Positions 27,924 to 37,162 are shown, counted from the stretch's first letter. The stretch is DNA of 64,000 nt from Rikenellaceae bacterium (GCA_015060045.1 SUZH01000005.1:62001-126000), one strand, 5' to 3'. Made by a program: numbers and translations. Notes: generated by a model not told the origin, from the letters alone.

Positions 27924-28880
27924 ATGAAAAAGTTTACCTGTGTACAAGATATCGGCGACCTGAAGGTGGCCGTCGAGGAGGCGCTGGAGCTCAAGCGCGA
28001 CCGCTACCAATTCTCGGAGCTGGGCCGCAACAAGACGCTCCTGATGCTCTTCTTCAACTCGAGTCTCCGCACCCGCCTCTCGACCCAGAAGGCGGCGATG
28101 AACCTCGGCATGAATGTCATGGTGCTCGATGTAAACCAGGGTGCGTGGAAGCTCGAGACGGAGCGCGGCGTCATTATGGATGGCGACAAGCCGGAGCACC
28201 TGCTGGAGGCGATTCCCGTCATGGGCTCCTACTGCGATATCATCGGCATCCGCTCCTTTGCCCAATTCAAGGACAAAAAGGAGGATTACGAGGAGCGCAT
28301 CCTCGAGCAGTTTATCCGCTACTCGGGTCGTCCCGTCTTCTCGATGGAGGCCGCGACGCGCCACCCGTTGCAGAGCTTTGCCGATCTGATCACGATCGAG
28401 GAGTATAAGAAGGTTGATCGCCCGAAGGTGGTACTGACCTGGGCTCCCCACCCCAAGGCGCTGCCGCAGGCCGTGCCCAACTCCTTTGCCGAGTGGATGA
28501 ACGCCACGGATTACGACTTCGTGATCACCCACCCCGAGGGATATGAGTTGGCCGAGGAGTTCGTAGGTGACGCCAAGGTCGAGTACGACCAGCGCAAAGC
28601 CTTCGAGGGGGCCGACTTTATCTATGCCAAGAATTGGGCCGCCTACCGCGACCCGCACTACGGCGAGGTGTTGTCGAAAGACCGCGCCTGGACCGTCGAT
28701 GACGAAAAGATGGCCCTGACGAACAACGCCTACTTCATGCACTGCCTCCCCGTGCGTCGCAACATGATCGTTACGGACTCGGTTATCGAGTCGGACCACT
28801 CACTGGTGATTCCCGAGGCCGCCAACCGCGAAATCTCGGCCACGGTCGTACTGAAACGTCTCTTGGAGGGGCTGAAATAA
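27924..28880 (+). CDS. argF': N-succinylornithine carbamoyltransferase
   Basis: A 318-residue transcarbamylase. The carbamoyl-phosphate motif is SSLRTR (46-51), and MHCLPVRR and HPLQSFADL are conserved. It matches the Bacteroides enzyme that carbamoylates N-succinyl-L-ornithine instead of ornithine: Pro90 in GDKPEHLLEA stands where N-acetylornithine carbamoyltransferase of Xanthomonas has Glu92, the residue known to select acetyl over succinyl substrate. The product N-succinylcitrulline would be deacylated by the argE-like gene 0.8 kb downstream. Confidence 0.93.
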   Translation: MKKFTCVQDIGDLKVAVEEALELKRDRYQFSELGRNKTLLMLFFNSSLRTRLSTQKAAMNLGMNVMVLDVNQGAWKLETERGVIMDGDKPEHLLEAIPVMGSYCDIIGIRSFAQFKDKKEDYEERILEQFIRYSGRPVFSMEAATRHPLQSFADLITIEEYKKVDRPKVVLTWAPHPKALPQAVPNSFAEWMNATDYDFVITHPEGYELAEEFVGDAKVEYDQRKAFEGADFIYAKNWAAYRDPHYGEVLSKDRAWTVDDEKMALTNNAYFMHCLPVRRNMIVTDSVIESDHSLVIPEAANREISATVVLKRLLEGLK

Positions 28881-28889
28881 GACAAAAAG

Positions 28890-29663
28890 ATGGAGCAGAT
28901 TACCGTCATCAAGATCGGTGGCAACGTCATCGACAACGAGGAGGTCTTAAATGCCTTCCTCCAACGTTTTGCCGCCATCGAGGGGCAGAAGATCCTCGTC
29001 CACGGCGGTGGCAAATTGGCCTCGCGCCTGCAGAAGGAGCTGGGGCAGGAGGTGCAGATGATCGATGGCCGCCGCGTCACGGACCGCGCCACGCTCGATG
29101 TCGTGACGATGGTCTATGCCGGTCTGGTCAATAAGCAGATCATCGCCAAACTGCAGGCCGCAGGGTGCAACGCCATCGGCCTTTCGGGTGCCGACGGCAA
29201 CATCGTCCGCGCCCACCGTCGCGCAGCGAAACCGATTGATTACGGCTTTGTGGGGGATATCGACGAGGTGGATGCGACGATGCTCCGTAACCTCCTGGAG
29301 GCAGGCCTCACGCCCGTCTTCTCGGCCATCATGCACGATGGCGAGGGTACACTGCTGAACTGCAACGCCGACAGCGTTACGCAGGCCGTGGCACTCGGTG
29401 CTTCGCAGATCGCCCCGACGGATCTGGTCTTCTGCTTCGAGAAGAAGGGCGTGTTGCGTGATGCGGAGGACGACAGTTCGGTCATCGAGCGTATCACCCC
29501 CGCGAGCTACGCTGCGCTGAAGGCCGACGGCATTGTCAGCGGTGGCATGATCCCCAAGATCGAGAATGCCCTCCGCGCTGTGGCGCAGGGGGTACGCACG
29601 GTTAGAATCAAGCATGCCGATGACCTGCTGTGTGAGGCCGGAACAACCATTTGCAACGAATAA
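28890..29663 (+). CDS. argB: N-acylglutamate kinase
   Basis: A 257-residue amino-acid kinase that phosphorylates N-acyl (probably N-succinyl) glutamate. Lys8-Gly-Gly in VIKIGGNVID and VHGGGKLASRLQ form the phosphate site; the C-terminal ITPASYAALKADGIVSGGMI is typical of ArgB. The N-terminal helix of arginine-inhibited hexameric ArgB is missing, which suggests no direct feedback by arginine. It is 9 bp after the carbamoyltransferase gene. Confidence 0.94.
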   Translation: MEQITVIKIGGNVIDNEEVLNAFLQRFAAIEGQKILVHGGGKLASRLQKELGQEVQMIDGRRVTDRATLDVVTMVYAGLVNKQIIAKLQAAGCNAIGLSGADGNIVRAHRRAAKPIDYGFVGDIDEVDATMLRNLLEAGLTPVFSAIMHDGEGTLLNCNADSVTQAVALGASQIAPTDLVFCFEKKGVLRDAEDDSSVIERITPASYAALKADGIVSGGMIPKIENALRAVAQGVRTVRIKHADDLLCEAGTTICNE

Positions 29664-29673
29664 TTTTTGCGCC

Positions 29674-30756
29674 ATGACACCCGCTACCCAACGCGCCATC
29701 GAGCTGCTGAAACAGCTCATCGCCACCCCGTCACATACACGTGATGAGGGGACTACGGCTGACCTTTTAGCTGCGTTCCTGGAGCGCGAGGGGGTTGAGG
29801 TGGAGCGCATCCACAACAACCTGATCGCCCGGAGCGAGGCGTTCGATCCCACGCGTGATACGTTGCTGCTGAACTCGCACCACGACACGGTGCGCCCTGC
29901 GGCCTCCTACACGCGCGACCCCTACGCTCCGACCATCGACGATGGACGGCTCTATGGCCTGGGGGCAAACGATGCCGGCGCGTCGCTTGTCTGCCTGATC
30001 GAGACCTTCCTGGCACTCCGCACTGCCCCGCTCCCCTTCAACCTCATGCTCCTCATCTCGGCCGAGGAGGAGTGTGGTGGCGAGAAGGGAGTTCGCGCCG
30101 TGATGCCCCACTACGGGGATAAAATCAAGCTGGCAATCGTTGGCGAGCCGACCTCGATGCAGGCCGCCGTGGCCGAGCGCGGATTGGTCGTCCTGGACTG
30201 CGTAGCCAAAGGCAAAAGCGGCCATGCAGCGCGTGGCGAGGGGGTCAATGCCCTCTACATCGCTCTGGACGACATTGCCCGCCTGCGCGACTTTCGTTTT
30301 GAGCGCGAATCGGACGTGCTGGGGCCGATCCACCTCACAACAACCATGATCGAGTGCGGCACGCAGCACAACGTCGTGCCTGACACCTGCCGTTTTGTGG
30401 TCGATATCCGCACCACGGATGCCTACACGAACGAGGAGACGGTCGAGGTGTTGCGCAAGGCGCTGCAATCGGAGCTGACACCCCGCTCGACCCGCATCCG
30501 GGCTTCGGTCATCAGCGAGCAACATCCGCTCGTTCGAGCCGCCATCAAGGCGGGGGCTTCGACCTTCGTATCGCCCACCACGTCGGACCGTACGCTGATG
30601 CCCTTCCCGGCCCTTAAAATCGGGCCCGGAGATTCGTCGCGCTCGCACACGGCCGATGAATTTGTCCTGCTTGGGGAGATCGAGCAGGGCATCCAAACCT
30701 ACCACACCATCATTGAAAATTTAGCAACCGAATATGGCAACCAAACTTTGGGATAA
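29674..30756 (+). CDS. argE: M20-family N-acylcitrulline/ornithine deacylase (ArgE-like)
   Basis: A 360-residue zinc amidohydrolase of the M20 family. Metal motif LLNSHHDTVRP, then LGANDAGAS and EEECGGEKG carry the remaining ligands and catalytic Glu. In the succinyl pathway it would release succinate from N-succinylcitrulline. The ATG at 29674 is chosen because it starts at the family's N-terminus; the frame extends to 29566 inside argB. The 3' end overlaps argH by 23 bp. Confidence 0.9.
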   Translation: MTPATQRAIELLKQLIATPSHTRDEGTTADLLAAFLEREGVEVERIHNNLIARSEAFDPTRDTLLLNSHHDTVRPAASYTRDPYAPTIDDGRLYGLGANDAGASLVCLIETFLALRTAPLPFNLMLLISAEEECGGEKGVRAVMPHYGDKIKLAIVGEPTSMQAAVAERGLVVLDCVAKGKSGHAARGEGVNALYIALDDIARLRDFRFERESDVLGPIHLTTTMIECGTQHNVVPDTCRFVVDIRTTDAYTNEETVEVLRKALQSELTPRSTRIRASVISEQHPLVRAAIKAGASTFVSPTTSDRTLMPFPALKIGPGDSSRSHTADEFVLLGEIEQGIQTYHTIIENLATEYGNQTLG

Positions 30757-32035
30757 GGGCTTCGACACGAATGCCCTCGTAGAGGATTACACCGTAGGCA
30801 ACGACCAGGAGCTGGATATGCGCCTGGCGAAATACGACGTGCAGGGCTCGTTGGCCCATATCCGCATGCTCGAGACGATCGGCCTTTTGACCGCCGAGGA
30901 GCTGAAGGTGCTCGTTCGCGGACTGGAGCAGATCGCCTCGGAGATCGAGGCGGGCGACTTCCGCATCGAGCCCGAGTCGGAAGATATCCACTCGCAGGTG
31001 GAGCTGCTGCTGACCCGCCGCCTGGGCGATGTGGGCAAGAAGATCCACTCGGGTCGCTCGCGCAACGACCAGGTGTTGGTCGATCTGAAGCTCTTCCTGC
31101 GCGAGGAGCTGAAGGAGATCGCCACGGAGATTCACGCCCTCTTTGATCGCCTGCAGGAGCTCTCCGAAAAGCACAAGGAGGTCTTGATGCCGGGCTATAC
31201 CCACCTGCAAATCGCTATGCCCTCGTCGTTTGGTCTGTGGTTCGGTGCCTATGCCGAGACGCTCGTAGATGATATGCGCCTCGTGGCTGCCGCCTACGAC
31301 ATTGCCAATCAGAATCCGCTCGGTTCGGCGGCCGGTTACGGCTCGTCGTTCCCGCTCAATCGCACGATGACGACCGAGCTCATGGGCTTCGAGACGATGC
31401 ACTACAACGTCGTGGCGGCCCAGATGAGCCGTGGCAAGAGCGAGCGTGCCGCCGCCAACGCCATTGCCGCCGTAGCGGCTACCGTAGGTCGTATGGCGAT
31501 GGATTTGTGCCTCTTTATGAGCCAAAATTTCGGCTTCGTAAAGCTCCCCGACAGCCTTACGACCGGCTCATCGATCATGCCCCACAAGAAAAATCCCGAT
31601 GTCTTCGAGATCATGCGCGGCCGTTGCAACCGCCTGCAGGCCGTGCCGAACGAGATGGCACTCATGCTGACCAACCTCCCCGTGGGCTACCACCGCGAGA
31701 TGCAGCTCTTGAAGGATATCCTCTTCCCCGCCACCGAGGAGCTCAAACGCTCACTCCGCATGGCCGATTTTATGCTCTCGAACCTCTCGGTCAATGAGCA
31801 GATTCTCGAGGACGAGAAGTACAACTACCTCTTCACGGTCGAGGATGTGAATCGCCTGGCACTGGAGGGTGTTCCCTTCCGCGAAGCCTACCGCACTATC
31901 GGCATGCAGGTGCAGCGTGGCGAGTACCAGCCCACGCGCGAGGTGCACCACACCCACGAGGGCTCGATCGGCAACCTCTGCACCGACCAGATCCGAGCAA
32001 AAATGGATCGCGTGATGCAATTCACGACCAAGTAA
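30734..32035 (+). CDS. argH: Argininosuccinate lyase
   Basis: A 433-residue lyase releasing arginine and fumarate. The family signature GSSIMPHKKNPD and the HSGRSRNDQV motif are intact. It starts inside the end of argE and is the last gene of the operon; a terminator lies 18 bp after its stop. Confidence 0.97.
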   Translation: MATKLWDKGFDTNALVEDYTVGNDQELDMRLAKYDVQGSLAHIRMLETIGLLTAEELKVLVRGLEQIASEIEAGDFRIEPESEDIHSQVELLLTRRLGDVGKKIHSGRSRNDQVLVDLKLFLREELKEIATEIHALFDRLQELSEKHKEVLMPGYTHLQIAMPSSFGLWFGAYAETLVDDMRLVAAAYDIANQNPLGSAAGYGSSFPLNRTMTTELMGFETMHYNVVAAQMSRGKSERAAANAIAAVAATVGRMAMDLCLFMSQNFGFVKLPDSLTTGSSIMPHKKNPDVFEIMRGRCNRLQAVPNEMALMLTNLPVGYHREMQLLKDILFPATEELKRSLRMADFMLSNLSVNEQILEDEKYNYLFTVEDVNRLALEGVPFREAYRTIGMQVQRGEYQPTREVHHTHEGSIGNLCTDQIRAKMDRVMQFTTK

Positions 32036-32053
32036 AACCCTTCCATATCCAAC

Positions 32054-32084
32054 AAAAAAAGAGGCCCCATGGGTCTCTTTTTTA
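32054..32084. terminator. Bidirectional terminator between argH and the DUF4924 gene
   Basis: AGAGGCCC, loop CAT, GGGTCTCT, flanked by A7 on the left and T6 on the right, so it can end both the plus-strand arg operon and the minus-strand phosphate operon. Confidence 0.85.
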
Positions 32085-32106
32085 TTCTATCGGGCCGCGT
32101 TGCAGC

Positions 32107-32661
32107 CTACTCCTTGAATAGATCCACCTCGCCGCGTTCCACCTTTTGGTGCATTGCTGCCAGCTCGGCAATCACGGGCGAGATAAACTCCAAGGTGTCG
32201 CTCACGGCCTTGTTCTCACCGTCACCTTTGATGCGATAGAGCATCGCGGCATAGAGGGCGCGGAAGCAGAGCTCCGTATCGCTCATGCCGGGTTTGCCCC
32301 ACACGGCTTGCAGACGCGGCAACTCGGGCTCGAGGCGCGCAACGGTCGTTCGATAGTGCTCACCGATCGGGAGTTTCATCAGTTGCAGATGCAGGTCATG
32401 CAGGTCTCGAATCAGGTGCAGTGTATGTTCCAGATGGCCCTTCTCCTCCTTACCCTCCTCGCGCAGGAGGTTGGCAATATCCATGTACCAGATCAGGAAG
32501 GCCGACTTTTGCTGCTCATCCAGATCCTTGCGCGGGGCAATCAACATGGCGTAGATCGCCTCAGGGCTGAATTGCATGGCGCGCAACAGATCCTCCAACT
32601 GCCACAGGTAGAGGATGTACTCGGCAATATTCTCTTTGCGTTTTGCTACGGCAATATCCAT
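32107..32661 (-). CDS. DUF4924 family protein
   Basis: A 184-residue, mainly helical, soluble protein. The start AVAKRKENIAEYILYLWQLED closely resembles DUF4924 members, a Bacteroidota family without known function. It lies 9 bp after the phosphate transporter and is probably cotranscribed with it, which hints at a link to phosphate uptake, but this linkage is only positional. Confidence 0.75.
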   Translation of the reverse strand: MDIAVAKRKENIAEYILYLWQLEDLLRAMQFSPEAIYAMLIAPRKDLDEQQKSAFLIWYMDIANLLREEGKEEKGHLEHTLHLIRDLHDLHLQLMKLPIGEHYRTTVARLEPELPRLQAVWGKPGMSDTELCFRALYAAMLYRIKGDGENKAVSDTLEFISPVIAELAAMHQKVERGEVDLFKE

Positions 32662-32670
32662 ATCTTTTTA

Positions 32671-34893
32671 CTATTTCTGTTGTGCCTCGTCGCGGTGCTT
32701 GAGGAAGTACTCCTGCGATTTGAGCAGGTTGCGCGACTGGAGCACCATGTTCTTCGTCTCGGAGAGAATCGTCAGGTAAAGCATCGAGGCGCGGGTGTTG
32801 GTCTTTGAGGCATCGATACGCGACAACTCGGCCAACATCGCCTCCGAGATTCGGCCAAAGAGGTCGTCACGCATCTCCAGCACCGACTCCAGCTCCGTGA
32901 AGTCGCCCGAGCGCAACATCGTGTTAATCGAGCGGTTGATCTCCTCCACGTCGTCGTTGATATCCATCAAATCGCGCGTCTCCTCTTGCGAGAAGCCCTC
33001 GTGGCAGTTGTCGATGTGGTCAAAAGCGGGACGTGCGATGTGCAACAGCGCCTTCGTCACCTCGTTCAGGTAATCGACCACCTGGACATAGTAGTGAGCC
33101 GTGTAGATATCGACATGCTGCAACTTCTTGAGCGTCGGCATGAGGGTATATTTGCGATCGCGTGAGTGGTAGAAGAGGCTGTTGGCCTCCTTGACCATCG
33201 CCTGCAACTCGCTGCGGTTCTCCTTCATCGTAGCGATCAGCGTACGATCGTAGATCTTCGTGGCGCGCAACATCGTGTGCTCCACCTCCTCGCGCAACGA
33301 GCGGATCTCATCCACCACCTCCTCATTGGCTGCAGTGCCCTCCTGTGCCTCCTCGGTCGAGGTCTTGCGCTTGAAATTGCTGTGATAGAGCATCCAGCCG
33401 CACAACACCGTCACGATCACAAAGGCCACCGTGCCGCCATAAATCAGGATCAAGCCCACGACAAAGGCGATGATAAAACCACCCAATGCCGTCACGAACC
33501 AACCCATGATCACGGTCATCACACCAGCGATGCGATACACGGCACTTTCGCGGCCCCAAGCGCGGTCGGCAAGCGACGAACCCATGGCCACCATGAAGCA
33601 GACATAGGTCGTCGAGAGGGGCAGCTTGAGCGACGTGGCCATCGCAATCAGCATGGCCGAAGTGGTCAGGTTGACCGTAGCACGAATCATATCGAACGGG
33701 GCACCGCTATGCTCAATATCCTCGAACTCGAAACGGCGCTCGATGCGAGCCTGTACGGAGGCAGGAAGCACGCGGTCGATCAACCACTTTCCCTGCATGG
33801 CTATACGTACCACCGTACGCGAGAAAATAGACGAATTGGCCTGCGTCGAGCCCTCATCCTGCGAGGCAAGTTTCAGCTCGGTTTGCGAGACATGCATCGC
33901 CTTTTTCGAGGTCCACAGCGTCACCAACATGATCAAACCGGCAATCAATAAGAAGGTCATATTGGCCGGAATATTCTCGGCCAAAGCCCCCATGAGCATG
34001 CCCGTATCGCCCGTTGCATGGGCAATGCGGTAGGCATCGAAACTTGCTACGGGGACACCAATGAAGTTCACCAGGTCGTTACCGGCAAAGGCCAGAGCCA
34101 GGGCGAAGGTACCCGAAAGAATCGTAATGCGGAGAATATTGACCTTGAAGAGCTGAATAAACCACAACAAAAGCGAACAGATTATCCAGCAGACAAAGAG
34201 CGAGAAGAGCAGGTGATCGCCAATCCAGAGGATCGCCGGATGGCCCGAAAGGAGATTTTTCAGACCCTTGAACAGTGCGAAATAGACAATCGCCGTGAGT
34301 GATGCACCGCACCAGAAGGCACCCAAACGACGCAGCATAGCCGTATAGCGGAACGAGAAAATCGTACGCGAGATGTACATCACGATCGTACCGCAGGTAA
34401 AGGCAATTACGACCGAAAGCAGGATAGCCGAGACGATACCCAATGCGCGCGAGGTGTTGATAAACTCGCCCAGCGAAGCGATCGAGAGCGACGCATCACC
34501 CGAAATCTTGAAGATTGAAACCGCGATGGCCGAGCCTAACAGACAGAAAATCAGCGATACGGTGGTCGATGTCGGCAGGCCCAACGAATTGTACAAATCG
34601 AGCAGGATGATGTTGGCAAACATCACACCCAGGTAGAGGATCATCACCTCATGGAAGGTGAAAAGTCCCGGGTTGAACATGCCGCTTCGAGCCACCTCCA
34701 TCATGCCGCTCGATGTCAATACACCGATAATAATACCTACCGAGGCCACCGAGAGGATGGTTTTCATCGAGGCTGCACGCGAGCCGATGGCCGAATTCAG
34801 GAAGTTCACTGCATCGTTCGTCACACCCACGAAGAGGCCCGAAACGGCCAAAATGCCGAGGATGACGACAATGACTGTATAAATTTCACTCAT
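32671..34893 (-). CDS. PiT-family inorganic phosphate transporter with C-terminal PhoU-like domain
   Basis: A 740-residue protein. Residues about 1-515 form the PiT permease, with two inverted signature repeats, GVTNDAVNFLNSAIGSRAA near residue 22 and FAGNDLVNFIGVP near 270, and about 12 hydrophobic helices. Residues about 530-735 are helical and charged (VEHTMLRATKIYDRTL, DINDDVEEINRSIN), like PhoU/DUF47 proteins that gate PiT transporters and are normally a separate gene. Fusion of both would put the regulator on the permease. A -7 element lies 45 bp upstream. Confidence 0.88.
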   Translation of the reverse strand: MSEIYTVIVVILGILAVSGLFVGVTNDAVNFLNSAIGSRAASMKTILSVASVGIIIGVLTSSGMMEVARSGMFNPGLFTFHEVMILYLGVMFANIILLDLYNSLGLPTSTTVSLIFCLLGSAIAVSIFKISGDASLSIASLGEFINTSRALGIVSAILLSVVIAFTCGTIVMYISRTIFSFRYTAMLRRLGAFWCGASLTAIVYFALFKGLKNLLSGHPAILWIGDHLLFSLFVCWIICSLLLWFIQLFKVNILRITILSGTFALALAFAGNDLVNFIGVPVASFDAYRIAHATGDTGMLMGALAENIPANMTFLLIAGLIMLVTLWTSKKAMHVSQTELKLASQDEGSTQANSSIFSRTVVRIAMQGKWLIDRVLPASVQARIERRFEFEDIEHSGAPFDMIRATVNLTTSAMLIAMATSLKLPLSTTYVCFMVAMGSSLADRAWGRESAVYRIAGVMTVIMGWFVTALGGFIIAFVVGLILIYGGTVAFVIVTVLCGWMLYHSNFKRKTSTEEAQEGTAANEEVVDEIRSLREEVEHTMLRATKIYDRTLIATMKENRSELQAMVKEANSLFYHSRDRKYTLMPTLKKLQHVDIYTAHYYVQVVDYLNEVTKALLHIARPAFDHIDNCHEGFSQEETRDLMDINDDVEEINRSINTMLRSGDFTELESVLEMRDDLFGRISEAMLAELSRIDASKTNTRASMLYLTILSETKNMVLQSRNLLKSQEYFLKHRDEAQQK

Positions 34894-34938
34894 TGTAAGG
34901 GTTAATTTTCTTGCCTTAGAACAGGGTACAATATGTTA

Positions 34939-34946
34939 CAAATATA
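34939..34946 (-). promoter_or_regulatory. -7 element upstream of the phosphate transporter gene
   Basis: Minus-strand TATATTTG, a consensus match 45 bp before the ATG. The -33 region is T-rich (TTTTT near 34970) without a clear TTTG. Confidence 0.5.
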
Positions 34947-35023
34947 CTGCAAGATAAGAAAACCTAAAAAAGTCGCCGATTGATTTAACATTAATTTAAC
35001 ATTGTAAGTTTCCTGATACGCAA

Positions 35024-35059
35024 CAAAAGGCCCTGCTCAATCTTTGTTGAGCAGGGCCT
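35024..35059 (-). terminator. Terminator of the GH43 gene
   Basis: Minus strand: a 13-bp perfect stem AGGCCCTGCTCAA/TTGAGCAGGGCCT with loop CAAAGA, followed by TTTG. It lies 34 bp after the GH43 stop. Confidence 0.75.
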
Positions 35060-35093
35060 AACGATCTCTTCGGTGTCTGATCTGTCGGAGGAT

Positions 35094-36596
35094 TTACTCC
35101 AGCGAGCGATACTTGAAGTTTTTGAACGTGGCATAACCCTCGCCGGCGCAGAAGACACCCGGCAGCACGCTCTGGAACTCGTAGAGCGTGTTGTGGTCAT
35201 AGCCGTTGATCATCATGCCCCACGTCTCGCGCTCCCACGTTTCGCCATCGAAGCTGTACTCGCCCGTGACGATGTGGTTGTCGTTTCTGAGGCGCAGCCA
35301 CATCTTCTCGGCCGACTTACCACGACCCGACTCGCCACCCTTGCGGTAGCGCATGCGGCGCTCCTTGTTGAAACCCGTACCTTGGAAGAAGTCGCTGTTG
35401 TAGACCAGCAGCAGACCGGCCGTCACATCGCCGTGCAACTCAATCTCGGCCTCGATCTCGTAGGCGTGCTCACCCGCCACGAACATCATGGGCGACGAAT
35501 CGGCGGCACGCGTACCCTTACCCTGCAGGGTCAGCACGCCATCCTCGACCTTCACGCGCTCGGGGTTGAACGACTTGTAGAACTTCCACTCGTAGCCCAG
35601 GCGGAACTCGCCGATGCGGGCCTTGCGGTCGATCTTGTCATTGAGCGGCAGGGGAGCCTCAATCGGCTGTGCCACATCCTCCACAACGGGGTGGAACCAA
35701 CCATCCTCACCCAGCACCACGGGCTCCATCAGGGTCTGACGACCGAGGTTCGTAAAGCCGTTCTCGTAGGCGTGGTAAACAACCCACCAATCGCCATCGG
35801 GGGTGTCGATGAGCGAGCCGTGGCCCTTCGACCACCAGCGCTCGGCAGCGTCATAGGTGTGTACCAGCGGGTTGAAGGGCGAATCCTCCCACGGACCGTG
35901 GATCGACTTCGAGCGGGCCACGACCACCATGTGGCTCGTCGGAGGACCGGCCGTGCCACCCTCGGCATTTAGATAGTAGTAGTACTCGCCAATCTTGCGG
36001 AGCTTCGGGCCCTCGAGGCACAAGCCCTCGGTGAGCCACTCTTCGGGATACTGCCAACCGGGGTAGACCGTCTCCATCGTCTCGGGCAGAATCGCCAGGC
36101 CGTCATCGGTCAGGCGCACGCGCTTACCGGCTGACATGAACAACCAGCGCGAGCCATCCTCACCCACCACATGGCAGGGGTCGATATTGCCCACCTTCAG
36201 GTCGATCGGATCGCTCCACGGGCCATAGGGCGACTCGGCCCACGTGACGAAGTTCATTCTGCCCTTCGGGTGTGCTACCGTAAAGTAGATGTAGTACTTA
36301 TCCTCGTACTTGCAGATGTCGGGTGCCCAGATCGAACCGAGGTAGGTCTTCAGGGCGTAGCTGATCGGCTCCCAATTCACCAGGTCGGTCGAGTGGAAGA
36401 CCGTCAGACCGGGCTGATAGTCGAAGGCCGAGTGGGTCATGTAGTAGTCGTTGCCCTCGCGCAGAATCGTCGGGTCGGGGTAGTCGCCACCCAGGATCGG
36501 GTTGGTGTAGGTGGCTACGGGAGTCGAAGGTGTACCCGTGCAGCTCACCAGCATCACGGCCACAAAGGCCATTAGGAAAGTGTAAAGGTTTTTCAT
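35094..36596 (-). CDS. Glycoside hydrolase family 43 lipoprotein
   Basis: A 500-residue lipoprotein (lipobox VMLVSC, Cys19). A five-bladed propeller carries the GH43 triad: catalytic base Asp in GGDYPDPTILREG, pKa-setting Asp in NIDPCHVVGEDG and acid Glu in GLCLEGPKL; WAPD is also present. From about residue 330 a beta-sandwich follows (MMFVAGEHAYEIEAEIELHG), as in two-domain GH43 beta-xylosidases and arabinofuranosidases. Probably surface or periplasmic, acting on arabinoxylan or arabinan side chains; exact substrate is open. It is monocistronic, with promoter at 36620-36649. Confidence 0.9.
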   Translation of the reverse strand: MKNLYTFLMAFVAVMLVSCTGTPSTPVATYTNPILGGDYPDPTILREGNDYYMTHSAFDYQPGLTVFHSTDLVNWEPISYALKTYLGSIWAPDICKYEDKYYIYFTVAHPKGRMNFVTWAESPYGPWSDPIDLKVGNIDPCHVVGEDGSRWLFMSAGKRVRLTDDGLAILPETMETVYPGWQYPEEWLTEGLCLEGPKLRKIGEYYYYLNAEGGTAGPPTSHMVVVARSKSIHGPWEDSPFNPLVHTYDAAERWWSKGHGSLIDTPDGDWWVVYHAYENGFTNLGRQTLMEPVVLGEDGWFHPVVEDVAQPIEAPLPLNDKIDRKARIGEFRLGYEWKFYKSFNPERVKVEDGVLTLQGKGTRAADSSPMMFVAGEHAYEIEAEIELHGDVTAGLLLVYNSDFFQGTGFNKERRMRYRKGGESGRGKSAEKMWLRLRNDNHIVTGEYSFDGETWERETWGMMINGYDHNTLYEFQSVLPGVFCAGEGYATFKNFKYRSLE

Positions 36597-36619
36597 AAGG
36601 GTTTGGTGTTAGGTTTTTA

Positions 36620-36649
36620 CAAAGGTAGTAAAAATCTTCTAACAACAAA
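36620..36649 (-). promoter_or_regulatory. Promoter of the GH43 gene
   Basis: Minus strand: TTTG (36649-36646), 18-bp spacer, TACCTTTG (36627-36620). The -33 lies inside the T run of the rnpB terminator, so the two elements share DNA. Confidence 0.75.
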
Positions 36650-36680
36650 AAAAGCGTTTCTCGATTCGGAGAAACGCTTT
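36647..36680 (-). terminator. Terminator of rnpB
   Basis: Minus strand: AAAGCGTTTCTC, loop CGAATC, GAGAAACGCTTT, then a run of T. The 12-bp stem begins 6 nt after the predicted 3' end of the RNase P RNA. Confidence 0.9.
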
Positions 36681-36686
36681 TTGTTT

Positions 36687-37094
36687 GCAGATCCTATAAG
36701 CCGGGTTCTGTCACCGCTACTCGGGCACAGCGACCAAACGTCGCCACAACCCTTCGCGGCCCCCTGTCATTTATCTACGACGGTGCTCTCACACCGCCTC
36801 CAGCAACCTACCCCCCGACATTGGGCGAGCAACCCTTCATTGTCGGTATACATGGTCTTGCAACCCACGGGATGTACTGACCGAGTGACATTGCTGCCCT
36901 CGCGGTGGGCTCTTACCCCGCCTTTTCACCCTTACCTCGTCGCAGATGATTCAACGAATCTCCCAACGGGGCGGTTATTTTCTGTTACACTTGCCATAAG
37001 CTCACGCCCATCAGGCCGTTAACCTGCGTGGTGCTCTATGTTGCCCGGACTTTCCTCCCCCGATCCAAGATCGGCAGCGACAAGGCGGACCTGC
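36687..37094 (-). ncRNA. rnpB: RNase P RNA (bacterial class A)
   Basis: The 408-nt catalytic RNA that removes 5' leaders from pre-tRNAs. On the minus strand the 5' conserved box GAGGAAAGTCCGGGC and the 3' box ACAGAACCCGGCTTAT are present, the pair that forms P4. The ends GCAGGTCC and GGATCTGC are complementary over 8 bp (P1, one G-U), which fixes the termini at about 37094 and 36687. A promoter with its -7 at 37107-37100 and a strong terminator bracket the gene exactly. Confidence 0.97.
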
Positions 37095-37099
37095 CGCCG

Positions 37100-37130
37100 C
37101 AAAGATAGCGAAAAAAGTGGAGATGGGCAA
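37100..37130 (-). promoter_or_regulatory. Promoter of rnpB
   Basis: Minus strand: TTG (37130-37128), 20-bp spacer, TATCTTTG (37107-37100), six bases before the predicted 5' end of the RNA. Confidence 0.85.
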
Positions 37131-37162
37131 CAAAGCGAGCCTTTTCATGCTTTATACAGTAA

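Noticed and set aside
27924..28880. Ordinary ornithine carbamoyltransferase
   Set aside because: The protein matches the Bacteroides succinylornithine enzyme, including Pro90.
36687..37094. tmRNA or a protein-coding gene in the 36.7-37.1 kb region
   Set aside because: The P1 and P4 elements and flanking promoter and terminator identify RNase P RNA.
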